From positions 1-27,814 of the forward strand of contig CBDUZW010000070.1 of NCBI GenBank assembly GCA_965371805.1: a stretch of DNA of 27,814 nt, given 5' to 3'. This stretch comes from JAOZTV01 sp965371805 (GTDB taxonomy: Bacteria > Acidobacteriota > Aminicenantia > UBA2199). The notes under the pieces are model-generated. The model made no database searches. It saw nothing but the letters and a program-made list of their open reading frames with translations, and had not been told where the DNA came from. The position numbers and the translations under genes were made by a program. Below, piece after piece: positions 8,487 to 16,723 of the stretch; position 1 is the first letter of the stretch; the number at the start of each line of letters is the position of its first letter.

Positions 8487-9881
8487 TTACCTTACATAAA
8501 GTACGATGTGAAGTGGAATATCTGTGTCCATACTAAAATTAGACTTTCCCTCATCATCCTTTCGATCAATCCCAATTCCATAAAGTAATTGGTTCTTTTT
8601 ATTCCATTTATATGGTTTTCCGCTGCAAGGGTCCATTAAAGTTCGATAGGATTTAAGTGTATTCAATAGATCTTCAACTGATTTTTCACCGGTATAATTT
8701 TTCCGGAGTTCAGCAGATATCTTGAATATATCATACTGTGCTTTTAAACTATAACTACCATGAAGTAAATGTTGAAAATTGGTAGAATTGACTGCTACAA
8801 TGGTTTTACCGATCGGATTTTGCAGCCACCAGAAAAGTCCTTTCTTTTGGTTTCTTGAGAAGTCAAATTCTCTGGACCATAGATATGGTTTTTCTTTGTC
8901 AAATTTCAAGTAATTACTAACTGAATCAATAATGATTTTAAAAGTTCTGTTTTTCTGAAATAAAAAATTTTCAAAAAACTCAATTCCCTCAGTGAATTTT
9001 TTAGAACGGTCTTTTCCACCTGCGAAGACAAATTCACTAAGAATGGCTCTTTCATTTCCATATTCTTCATATTCAATATTATCCATTTCCAAAATCAGAT
9101 CAAACATCTCTATGGGACAGTTTTTTTCATTAAACAGGGTGTTTATTGTCTTAATGGACATCGACATGACGGCTCTCGTAATCAGATTTGTTATTAATAC
9201 TTTATTAGTCCTTGCCAGTTTTTTTGAAAAATTAATTTGAATAATTAAATTTTTTATCGATCGTTCCCAATTTCCCTCCAGTGCATCCAGCGCATTCAAA
9301 ACATTGTATAGCTTTGCTAATTTCAACCAGGTGAGCAGATTGGGTATACTGGAATACTCCTTGTTATCATCATCAAAAATAAATGTCAGGTTGGTGAAAT
9401 CATTCAGTTTCATACTGTTCAGGAGCCGGGTATATCTATTTAACAGTAATGACAAGGGAGACTTTAATTCTAGAAGCGTTTTTTTCTCTTTTAAAACTCT
9501 TTTACACCAATCGGCATTATTGAGATCAATATTAAATATTCCACCTGGAAGTTTATTTGAAAGAGTCTTCAATTTATCGATGCTACTCTTTAGCCGTTTA
9601 TATTGTTTTATAAATAATTTATTGTCATACTGTGGGTCATGCAGTTTTCTGTATTTCATATAAATTTCATCAGATTCTACATCTACGTCTTCAGGTTCAC
9701 TAAGACTCAATAAACGGTAGAAGCCATTTTCTTTGCTGTAATCCGGTTTTCCTAAAATTCCTACTTCAGTTTTTCCTGTAAATTCAGTTTTAACCTCTGC
9801 AATATCAAATTGGTTAAAAATAATATATGCTGCTGCTAATATAAGTATGACAATAAAAAATCTTAATATGATTTTTTTCAT
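8487..9881 (-). CDS. membrane-anchored protein of unknown function, paralog 1
   Basis: 464 residues, not recognised. One N-terminal membrane helix (residues 5-24) with basic residues before it implies that most of the protein is outside the inner membrane. It is a clear paralog of the next gene upstream: shared are NQFDI-EVK, the block GKPDYSKxN with YRL and EPEDV-VESDE, an internal FWW-QNP-GK motif, and a C-terminus of the form DPCSGKPYKWN followed by a YGIGIDRKDDEG stretch and a final hydrophobic strand. A DP-SGKP-Y plus IG-D-KDD ending recurs in many uncharacterised bacterial exported proteins. AAGGAG precedes the ATG, and 40 bp separate it from its paralog, so they form an operon. It could be a scaffold or protease-like envelope protein; no enzyme motif is seen. 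Confidence 0.8.
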   Translation of the reverse strand: MKKIILRFFIVILILAAAYIIFNQFDIAEVKTEFTGKTEVGILGKPDYSKENGFYRLLSLSEPEDVDVESDEIYMKYRKLHDPQYDNKLFIKQYKRLKSSIDKLKTLSNKLPGGIFNIDLNNADWCKRVLKEKKTLLELKSPLSLLLNRYTRLLNSMKLNDFTNLTFIFDDDNKEYSSIPNLLTWLKLAKLYNVLNALDALEGNWERSIKNLIIQINFSKKLARTNKVLITNLITRAVMSMSIKTINTLFNEKNCPIEMFDLILEMDNIEYEEYGNERAILSEFVFAGGKDRSKKFTEGIEFFENFLFQKNRTFKIIIDSVSNYLKFDKEKPYLWSREFDFSRNQKKGLFWWLQNPIGKTIVAVNSTNFQHLLHGSYSLKAQYDIFKISAELRKNYTGEKSVEDLLNTLKSYRTLMDPCSGKPYKWNKKNQLLYGIGIDRKDDEGKSNFSMDTDIPLHIVLYVR

Positions 9882-9921
9882 AATTTTTCTCCTTTTTCAA
9901 TTTTTTTAATTCCATAAGTGT

Positions 9922-11406
9922 TTAATTAACATAAAGTATAATTGGAAGTGGGTAGTCTGTCTCTTTTTCTTCCCAGTGCCAATTAAAATCGCCTTTATTA
10001 TCTTTTCTGTCAATTCCAATGCTATATAACACTTGCTTTTCTCCATTCCATTTATAGGGGGTTCCACTGCAGAGATCAATATATGAATTATAGATTTTAA
10101 GCGTTTTTAGAAGACGATTAATATCTTTTTCTCCATTATAGAGAAGTTTTAACTCAGCACCAATTTTCAACATATCCAGCATTGCTTTTATTTCAAGGTT
10201 TTTAGATATTTCTCTCTTATTTGTTGGTTCTGAAATGTTTAAAATAATTTCCCAGCTTTTCCCAAGTGGATTTTGGACCCACCAGAAGAAACTCTCTGTA
10301 GGATTCTTGTATATTTTAAAATCCTTCTTCCATAAATAGGGTGGAGTCTTATCCATATATAAGATATGTTTCAAATTATCATCATAGATCTTAAATGTCC
10401 TGTTCTTTTGATAGAATAAACTGAATGGAAAGTGGGGTCTATATTTATTAAATTTTAGATAAGATTTGTTATAAAAATTTCTTCCTGAAAGATCAAAAAC
10501 CATTCTCTCAATAAATACTTTTTTATTCTCTATGAGCTCATATTTTGTATCCGGCATATCTATTATTTGATTCAAATATTTTTTTGGAAATTCCCTGATA
10601 TTAATTAAACTGTTAAGATTTGAAATTGTGTTTAATATCAATCCTTTGGTTATTAAGTTCATTTCCCATATTTTGTTAGTCCGTGCAATTTTTTTAAGGG
10701 TATTTATGTGTTGTATTAAAGATCTAATACCACTTTCCCAGTTTCCATCGATAATATTTAATACTAGGGTTATATTATATATTCTGCCTATTCTCATTAA
10801 AGCAAAATAGTTAGGAATACTTCCTTTTTTTTCTCTATTTATATCCAGTTCATATAGGTCAATATTACAAATATCATCGAATATGACACTATTTACTATA
10901 TTTCTATATCTTTTTAGATAAGTGCTCATGGATTCTTTCAATATGGGGATTTCATCTTTATATTTTTGAACTTTTTTAAACCAAAGAGTCTTGTCATTTA
11001 AAGTTGGGTTAATTAAATTTAATATATTAGGGTATTTTTTTGATGTTTCATTTATTTTTTTTAATATAGGATCTAATTTTGCCTTGGTTAAACCAGACTG
11101 GTCTTTATTATACGATGGGTCTAAAAATTTCCTGTATTTCCAGTAAACCTCATCTGACTCCACATTTACATCTTCAGGTTCATCAAGGGTAAATAAACGA
11201 TAATAAGCGTTTTTTTTACTATAATCAGGTTTTCCAAAAATTTCTTCCGGTGATTTTTCTAAATACTCACTTTTAACCTCTTTTATATCAAACTGGTTAA
11301 TAATAATTAAGACAAAAAGAAAGATGAGAATTGTTTCTAGAAACCTTAATATAATCTTTATTATTAAACCTATCGGCTTTTTTTTTTTGTTTTTAAAAAG
11401 GTTCAT
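9922..11406 (-). CDS. membrane-anchored protein of unknown function, paralog 2
   Basis: 494 residues, first gene of the tandem pair. A lysine-rich N-terminus (NKKKKP) and one membrane helix (about residues 14-42) point to an N-in, C-out orientation. It shares with its downstream paralog the NQFDIKEVKSE start of the soluble part, GKPDYSKKN, EPEDVNVESDE, the WEsgIRsLIQhI-like helix, FFWWVQNPLGKS, and the C-terminal DLCSGTPYKWNGE with IGIDRKDNKG. The central parts have diverged, so the duplication is old. A GGAGG site sits just before ATG 11406. The upstream region has a TATAAT on the minus strand (11424-11429) with a poor -35, and a Pho-box-like repeat at 11471-11488. I do not know the function. 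Confidence 0.8.
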   Translation of the reverse strand: MNLFKNKKKKPIGLIIKIILRFLETILIFLFVLIIINQFDIKEVKSEYLEKSPEEIFGKPDYSKKNAYYRLFTLDEPEDVNVESDEVYWKYRKFLDPSYNKDQSGLTKAKLDPILKKINETSKKYPNILNLINPTLNDKTLWFKKVQKYKDEIPILKESMSTYLKRYRNIVNSVIFDDICNIDLYELDINREKKGSIPNYFALMRIGRIYNITLVLNIIDGNWESGIRSLIQHINTLKKIARTNKIWEMNLITKGLILNTISNLNSLINIREFPKKYLNQIIDMPDTKYELIENKKVFIERMVFDLSGRNFYNKSYLKFNKYRPHFPFSLFYQKNRTFKIYDDNLKHILYMDKTPPYLWKKDFKIYKNPTESFFWWVQNPLGKSWEIILNISEPTNKREISKNLEIKAMLDMLKIGAELKLLYNGEKDINRLLKTLKIYNSYIDLCSGTPYKWNGEKQVLYSIGIDRKDNKGDFNWHWEEKETDYPLPIILYVN

Positions 11407-11423
11407 TATTCCTCCAATATCGT

Positions 11424-11429
11424 ATTATA
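11424..11429 (-). promoter_or_regulatory. candidate -10 element for the paralog operon
   Basis: TATAAT on the minus strand, 17 bases before the ATG at 11406, would give a leader of about 11 bases that still contains the GGAGG site (11411-11415). No good -35 hexamer is seen, so an activator may be needed. Confidence 0.4.
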
Positions 11430-11470
11430 ATTGAAGTGATTTAATTAGTTGTTATGGAAATGAAATAAGA

Positions 11471-11488
11471 ATGTCATAAAAATGTCAT
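11471..11488 (+). promoter_or_regulatory. Pho-box-like direct repeat
   Basis: ATGTCAT-AAAA-ATGTCAT: two identical 7-bp units with start points 11 bp apart. The enterobacterial Pho box is CTGTCAT-AWAW-CTGTCAY, so only the two leading C bases differ. The only downstream start codon nearby is the minus-strand gene at 11406, whereas the repeat reads in the plus direction. The orientation is therefore wrong for a classical PhoB site. Confidence 0.4.
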
Positions 11489-11529
11489 ATTTATTTGGCT
11501 GGATCGAAAAACAATATTAAATTTAAATA

Positions 11530-12864
11530 TTATTGCTTAATAAAATATGTCAGTATCTGTTTGAAATTATTATTGTTATCAAATATAAATAAACTCACAC
11601 TGTTTATAAAGATTTTTTCTCCGGTATTTATAGATATGGAAGTTTCTCTAGCTCTTAAACTGATCGCTCCATCCGGATTTTGAGGTACGCCATTCTTTAA
11701 GGTGATATTATTTAATGTTTTATAAGTTGAAGAATCATCTTTTTTTAATAGTAAGACTGGTATAGCTTTAAAATGTTTCTTTATATTCTGGTTTTTTATA
11801 GATAGATTGATACTTCCAGTATTTTTTTTTATACTATTTAAGGAGATACCTGATGGATATATAGAATATGAACTTGCTTTTTCTTCATTTAAAATGTTAT
11901 TTCTATATTCATTGATAGAAATATAGTTTCCTTTTGAAATTTCAATTTTATTGACTTTGGGTTTTGGAATAGAAGTTTCAAATGCAATCTTTGGTTTCAT
12001 ATCGGAGGTATACCAGTACTGTATCTTCTTACTGAAAAAATGATTTTTATCTGATATATATAGTTGATTAAAAGATGTATAATAATAATTCTTAAATGAG
12101 TAAATAGTGATATCAGACAATTTAAGCCGGATAAATTTGTATGCCTTATTAAGTCTATTCTTATATCTTTTGAATTGATCAAGATCCATGTTATTATATC
12201 TAAAAAATGGAAAATAACTATTAATATATCCGTCTATATTTTTGTTTTCCCAGGATTCTTTCCAATTTTTAAAATTCGTTAAGAAAATCTTTCTCTTTTT
12301 TTTTATCTCTTCTTCTGTATTATATTCGATGTTATTATAAACGAATATAGGGGTATCATTTAAAAATACATATTTAGATACTTTATTAAGATCTTTATTC
12401 TTCATTACAACACAACCTCTTGAGCTATAGGCTGTATCAACTTTATTTGAATCATTTGCACCGTGCAGCCAGATTCCGGATCCTTTACGTCTTTCAAGTT
12501 TATCAATTGGATTTGGAAAATTCATGGTAAATGCTTTTTCTCCATAATCATCAATTTTTGGAAGTTGGTTCCCGCTTAGTGTTCTTCTAAAATAGTAAAT
12601 TCCTTCAGGTGTTTTCAGATCTCCTTCAAAGAATTTTTGCCCCTTTTTTTTTCCGGTTGTGATTTTGAATGTACTAATAGGTCTTGCGTTATAGTTTGAA
12701 TATATAAATAATTTTTGAGTAGATTTCTCTACAATAATTATATGTTTTTCTTTACCAAATTTATAATTTGTGATACATGATGGTATTGTCTCTGAGAAAA
12801 TCACTGTACTTAGAAATATTGTTAATACTATAAATATTATTTTTTTTATTGATCTATGTTCCAA
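11530..12864 (-). CDS. L,D-transpeptidase with C-terminal Cds6/NTF2-like domain
   Basis: 444 residues. After a signal peptide (helix at about 8-24) comes a YkuD catalytic domain (about 38-180): KSTQKLFIYS, KTPEGIYYF, H134 in IWLHG, and the nucleophile C151 in SSRGCVVM. These enzymes form 3-3 cross-links in peptidoglycan or attach proteins to it, in the periplasm. Residues about 190-310 (WKESWENKNIDGYINSYF, then LDQFKRYKNRLNKA) match the NTF2-like C-terminal domain of Cds6-type transpeptidases. The final 120 residues look like a beta-rich domain I cannot name. The start codon is TTG, with AGGAG six bases upstream. It lies 16 bp after rph and closes the envelope operon. Confidence 0.88.
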   Translation of the reverse strand: MEHRSIKKIIFIVLTIFLSTVIFSETIPSCITNYKFGKEKHIIIVEKSTQKLFIYSNYNARPISTFKITTGKKKGQKFFEGDLKTPEGIYYFRRTLSGNQLPKIDDYGEKAFTMNFPNPIDKLERRKGSGIWLHGANDSNKVDTAYSSRGCVVMKNKDLNKVSKYVFLNDTPIFVYNNIEYNTEEEIKKKRKIFLTNFKNWKESWENKNIDGYINSYFPFFRYNNMDLDQFKRYKNRLNKAYKFIRLKLSDITIYSFKNYYYTSFNQLYISDKNHFFSKKIQYWYTSDMKPKIAFETSIPKPKVNKIEISKGNYISINEYRNNILNEEKASSYSIYPSGISLNSIKKNTGSINLSIKNQNIKKHFKAIPVLLLKKDDSSTYKTLNNITLKNGVPQNPDGAISLRARETSISINTGEKIFINSVSLFIFDNNNNFKQILTYFIKQ

Positions 12865-12880
12865 TCTATTCTCCTAATAG

Positions 12881-13582
12881 TTATTTTAATTTTTCTATGA
12901 TTTCAAGGTTTTTTTTGATTCCAATATTTAATACTTCATCAAAGACTGCTTTTGATAGAGGACTCTCTTCTGCAAATGCAGAGACTTCAATTATATTTCC
13001 TTGTTCTGAAGAAACAATATTTATATCTGCATCAACTTTTGAGTCTTCCTCATAAGTTAAGTCAGTAAGAATTTCATCTCCCTTAACACCTATAGAAACT
13101 GCTGCAATATATTCAATTTCAGGTAATTTACTTATTTTATTTTCAAAGACTAAATATTCCAGTGCTTTTTTTAAAACGATCATTCCACCATTTAATGAAG
13201 CGCATCTTGTTCCACCATCAGCTTCAATAACATCACAGTCTATATGGATCATTATCCCGTTTATTGATTTTAGTTTAAATGTATTCCTCAATGCTCTGCT
13301 TATAAATCTCTGGATTTCTATGTTTCTTCCATTTGCTCTATATCTTTCCCTTGGTACCCTTCTTTTACCGGTTGACCCTGGAAGCATTGCGTATTCAGCA
13401 TTTATCCATCCTTTTTTTTCCTCTTTCATAAAGTGTGGGACTTTGTACTCAATAGTTGATGAACATAGAATTCTAGTCCTACCTTGTTCAATAAATACTG
13501 ATCCTGGAATATTCGAAACAAAGTTGGGAGAGACTTTAATATCTCTTATTTCGTCGAAAGCTCTTTTATCTTTTCTGATCAT
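12881..13582 (-). CDS. rph: ribonuclease PH
   Basis: 233 residues, a 3'-5' phosphorolytic exoribonuclease that trims tRNA 3' ends, cytosolic and hexameric. The N-terminus is slightly reduced compared with the usual start, but the core is complete: EYAMLPGSTGKRR, R86 in GRNIEIQRFISRALR, the phosphate-binding GGTR (R126), and the acidic pair D180 and D186 in EEDSKVDAD. GGAG precedes ATG 13582. Its first 17 bases overlap the end of the acyltransferase gene, so the two are translationally coupled. Finding an RNA-processing gene inside a lipid A/peptidoglycan operon is unusual but may reflect only genome streamlining. Confidence 0.95.
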   Translation of the reverse strand: MIRKDKRAFDEIRDIKVSPNFVSNIPGSVFIEQGRTRILCSSTIEYKVPHFMKEEKKGWINAEYAMLPGSTGKRRVPRERYRANGRNIEIQRFISRALRNTFKLKSINGIMIHIDCDVIEADGGTRCASLNGGMIVLKKALEYLVFENKISKLPEIEYIAAVSIGVKGDEILTDLTYEEDSKVDADINIVSSEQGNIIEVSAFAEESPLSKAVFDEVLNIGIKKNLEIIEKLK

Positions 13583-14486
13583 CTTTGTTCTCCATTACTG
13601 TCTTCCATCTATTGTGAAACCAAAACCATTGATTTGGGTTTCTTTTTATATTTTTTTCAATAATATTTGAATATTGTTGTGTTAGTTTTTGGATATTTTC
13701 ATTGTGATCAGGACCTTTTTTAAATATAACTTCATCAGAAACTTCAAAAACAACCTCATTTTTTTCATAATGAATAAATGCTGGAATCACAGGAATGTCT
13801 TTTTTTAAATATAATTGAGCTACGGATGTGGTCGCGGAAACTTTTTTACCAAAGAAATCAACAATTACTCCCTCTCTGCTTATAGTATTTTGGTCAATAA
13901 GAAGATAAATAATTTCATTTTTTTCAAGGAGTGACAACATGGTCCTGATTGCCTTATCTTTATATATTATATCTGATCCCATATACTCCCTAAAATTTGC
14001 AACCAGGTTTTCAATTAGTGGATTATCCATCTTTCTTGCAATACTGTGTATTGTTTTGTTCAGCTCTTTACTTAAAATGAAAGGGATCAGTTCCCAGTTT
14101 CCGAAATGGGCAGAAAAAATTATAGCTCCTTTGTTTCTGGACAGAACTTCGGATATTATTTCTAAATTTTTAGTTTTTATATTTAAAAGTGTTTTTTTTG
14201 GATTTTTCTTCACAAATAGATATATTATCTCTAGAAAAATTCTTGAAAAGTGAGAGTATATATCAATTTTCAAAGAAGATATTTCCTCCTGGTTATAGTG
14301 AGGGAAAACAATCTTTAAGTTTTTGTTGACAATATTAGAGTGTTTTTTACTAAGCATTCTAAATAATAGTAATATTATTATCCTATCAAGTTTAATCAAA
14401 AAATGGGGGAGAATTTTTACTTTGAGAATATATGCCTTAAATATTAAATATTCAATTCTGTGTTTTAATATGTTTTTTTTCTGCAT
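13566..14486 (-). CDS. lipid A late acyltransferase (LpxL/HtrB family)
   Basis: 306 residues. The family transfers an acyl chain from acyl-ACP to Kdo-lipid A at the inner face of the inner membrane. The catalytic H-x4-E box is H127 and E132 in SAHFGNWE. Other family features are SIARKMDNPLIE, the LIDQNTISREGVIVDFFGK block, and the C-terminal PNQWFWFHNRWKT. A hydrophobic N-terminus (about 14-42) can anchor it. It overlaps lpxK upstream by 35 bases and rph downstream by 17. With waaA and lpxK beside it, lipid A is the obvious substrate. I do not choose between LpxL, LpxM and other members because only one copy is visible. Confidence 0.92.
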   Translation of the reverse strand: MQKKNILKHRIEYLIFKAYILKVKILPHFLIKLDRIIILLLFRMLSKKHSNIVNKNLKIVFPHYNQEEISSLKIDIYSHFSRIFLEIIYLFVKKNPKKTLLNIKTKNLEIISEVLSRNKGAIIFSAHFGNWELIPFILSKELNKTIHSIARKMDNPLIENLVANFREYMGSDIIYKDKAIRTMLSLLEKNEIIYLLIDQNTISREGVIVDFFGKKVSATTSVAQLYLKKDIPVIPAFIHYEKNEVVFEVSDEVIFKKGPDHNENIQKLTQQYSNIIEKNIKRNPNQWFWFHNRWKTVMENKDDQKR

Positions 14487-15348
14487 CCTGAATAATTTTC
14501 TCTGTTAAATTTAAACTTAATTTTATACTATTTTTAATATAAATTAAAGGGATATTTATGAGATTTAATTCTTTAATTTTTATAAAGTCCTTTTCAGAGC
14601 AAATCAGGAAGGAATAATTGCCATTTTTTCTCTTATTATTTAATTTATTTATGATTTCCTTTGTATAAGGATAGTGATCATTATACTCCTGAAAATCTAT
14701 TATATTAAGATTTAAATCTATCAGAGTCTGTTTGAACCTTTTATTATCTCCTAATGCACTAAATCCTATAATGCCATTTTCAGTTTCTGGATTAATAATT
14801 CTTAGTCCCTTCTGATTATAGAGTCCTTCAACGTCAAAGTGATATGTGTAGCTTGTATCAGATTTGTTATTTTCTTCGTTTAAGTAAAAAACAATGTCTT
14901 CATTATTTTTAAAAAACTTAAAATTCCTTAAATAATAATATTTATGATTCGGGTTTAATAGCATGATCTTAAAATCTTTAAAAAGTCCTGAAGTTTGAAA
15001 TCCATCATCAAGGATAATAATTTTATTATTATCCTTGATCGCATTCTCAATTGATTTGAATCTGTTTTTACCAATGTAAATGTCATTTTTTGGAAAATAG
15101 TGTCTAAATAGTGCAGCTTCGTCCCCAATATCAGAAATAGAATGTCTGTTTGTGACTTTAATTCCTTTCTTTTCGAATTTTGATTTGTATCCCCGGGTGA
15201 TTATACAAAAATTAATTCTTTTTTTGTTTAGATCTTTACCAATTTTTATCACAAGTGGTGTTTTGCCAGTACCGCCAAAAGCCAGATTATCAACTGATAT
15301 TATATAGGCGTTATCATACCTTTTGCTATTTATTGCTTTAAGTTTCAA
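14452..15348 (-). CDS. lpxK: tetraacyldisaccharide 4'-kinase
   Basis: LpxK phosphorylates the 4' position of the lipid A disaccharide at the cytoplasmic face of the inner membrane. The Walker A loop GGTGKT lies at residues 25-30, then TRGYKS, DIGDEAALF and LDDGFQ, all family hallmarks. The interval given starts at TTG 15348, which has no ribosome binding site and leaves the protein short, without its membrane helix. The frame stays open upstream and encodes a typical anchor (IFLNSVSIIFKSISYL). AAGGAG within the last codons of waaA lies 8 bases before an in-frame ATT at 15417, which would give about 321 residues. No ATG, GTG or TTG exists in that stretch. The function is secure; the start is not. 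Confidence 0.92.
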   Translation of the reverse strand: MKLKAINSKRYDNAYIISVDNLAFGGTGKTPLVIKIGKDLNKKRINFCIITRGYKSKFEKKGIKVTNRHSISDIGDEAALFRHYFPKNDIYIGKNRFKSIENAIKDNNKIIILDDGFQTSGLFKDFKIMLLNPNHKYYYLRNFKFFKNNEDIVFYLNEENNKSDTSYTYHFDVEGLYNQKGLRIINPETENGIIGFSALGDNKRFKQTLIDLNLNIIDFQEYNDHYPYTKEIINKLNNKRKNGNYSFLICSEKDFIKIKELNLINIPLIYIKNSIKLSLNLTEKIIQDAEKKHIKTQN

Positions 15349-15404
15349 ATTAAGATAGGATATACTTTTAAAAATTATAGATACTGAGTTTAAGAAAATA
15401 GTTT

Positions 15405-16655
15405 TTAGTTTAATAATTTTTGAATCTCCTTTATTATATACTCTATAGATCCTCTTCTTCTGGAAACTATTTCTATGGCTTCTTCTTTGATACTAACATT
15501 ATTAAGGGAAATTGAATTAATTTCATCAATCATTTTATCTGAATTTTTTACTTCTTTATAAATTCCAGATTTTACTAATTCTTCTCCAATATCAGGGAAA
15601 TTATTATAAAATGGCCCTCCAATTATATTCTTGCCTAGAACAGCTGGTTCAAAAAGATTATGCCCGCCAATCTTTTTATCAAATGTGCCCCCCATGATTA
15701 CTATATTAGAAATAGATTGTATATTAAATAAATACCCGATCATGTCAAAAATCAGGACTTTATTTTTTAGATCGACGCCTTTACTTTTGCTCCAAATTTC
15801 ATATTTAATACCTAATTGGTCAAGTTCTCTGGATATATCAGAGGTTCTTGCCGGATGCCTTGGAACGATGATGAAACTATGTTCCTTATATGATTTAGAT
15901 ATAACTGGAAAAATGACCTTTTCATCTGAAATATGTGTGCTTGCACATGTTATTATTATACTGTTCTTTTGCTCTATTTTTAAATAGTTTAAAATCTCTT
16001 TTTGGCTGATTACATTTTTAAGAGTACTGATAGCTTCATCAGCTTTAATGTTTCCGCATATTTTAATTTTGTCAGGTTTAACACCTAGTTCAATAAATCT
16101 TTTTTTATAGATTTCTTCCTGGACCAGAAAGAGATTGATCTTATTAAAAAAAAATTTAAGTAGAAATCTGGATCTTTTATATTTTGCCATCGCTGTTATA
16201 GATACTCTGCCATTTATAAGAAGGATAGGGATTTTCTTTTTGTTGAATTCAGATATCCAGTTTGGCCATAATTCCAATTCATTTAAGATTAATACATCTG
16301 GCTTAATGTTCTTTATGAATTTTTTGATAGTAAAAGAAAAATCAATAGGAGCCATAATTACTTTGATTGAATTATATTCATTATTTGCAACTTTATATCC
16401 GGTAGGTGTTGTTACCGATAGAATGATTTCAGTGTTTTTTATATTGATCAAATCAGTTATTAATTTTTTTATACTCTTTACTTCACCGACTGATACGGCA
16501 TGAATCCATATCCTCTTTTTATCTGAAACTGGTAAATTCTCCGGATTGAGTCTTTGTGTTAAAAGTTTCCGATACTCCTTTTTAAAGAGATATTTAGGCA
16601 TAAATATGATTGTTAGAAGAAGTATCAGAAAATAAAAAATATCTATTAAAAACAT
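15405..16655 (-). CDS. waaA: 3-deoxy-D-manno-octulosonic acid (Kdo) transferase
   Basis: 416 residues, GT30 glycosyltransferase that adds Kdo from CMP-Kdo to lipid IVA. A single N-terminal membrane helix (about 3-20) anchors it to the inner membrane. Landmarks are HAVSVGEV (52-59), SVTTPTGYKVA, APIDFSFT, the ELELWPN motif (ETELWPN in most members), INGRVS, and in the C-terminal half VPRHPAR and IMGGTFDKKIGGHNLFEPAVLGK. One enzyme may add one, two or more Kdo units, which cannot be judged here. It heads the envelope operon. No Shine-Dalgarno sequence precedes ATG 16655; instead an extended -10 is placed so that the mRNA would be leaderless. Confidence 0.95.
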   Translation of the reverse strand: MFLIDIFYFLILLLTIIFMPKYLFKKEYRKLLTQRLNPENLPVSDKKRIWIHAVSVGEVKSIKKLITDLINIKNTEIILSVTTPTGYKVANNEYNSIKVIMAPIDFSFTIKKFIKNIKPDVLILNELELWPNWISEFNKKKIPILLINGRVSITAMAKYKRSRFLLKFFFNKINLFLVQEEIYKKRFIELGVKPDKIKICGNIKADEAISTLKNVISQKEILNYLKIEQKNSIIITCASTHISDEKVIFPVISKSYKEHSFIIVPRHPARTSDISRELDQLGIKYEIWSKSKGVDLKNKVLIFDMIGYLFNIQSISNIVIMGGTFDKKIGGHNLFEPAVLGKNIIGGPFYNNFPDIGEELVKSGIYKEVKNSDKMIDEINSISLNNVSIKEEAIEIVSRRRGSIEYIIKEIQKLLN

Positions 16656-16657
16656 AT

Positions 16658-16684
16658 AATGATTATATCATAAATATAATCATT
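16658..16684. repeat. 27-bp perfect palindrome over the waaA -10 region
   Basis: Two 11-bp arms (AATGATTATAT and ATATAATCATT) around a 5-base loop end three bases before the waaA start codon. The left arm contains the candidate -10 element. It could be an operator, or a weak terminator for the upstream propeller gene, although no U-run follows directly. Confidence 0.6.
16662..16670 (-). promoter_or_regulatory. extended -10 promoter of waaA
   Basis: On the minus strand, TGATATAAT matches the extended -10 TGnTATAAT exactly. The last hexamer base is seven before the A of ATG 16655, so transcription would start on the start codon. The -35 region is poor, as is common with extended -10 promoters. 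Confidence 0.5.
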
Positions 16685-16723
16685 ATTTTAAAATTTTTAG
16701 AATTTCAATTTAGTTAATTATAA

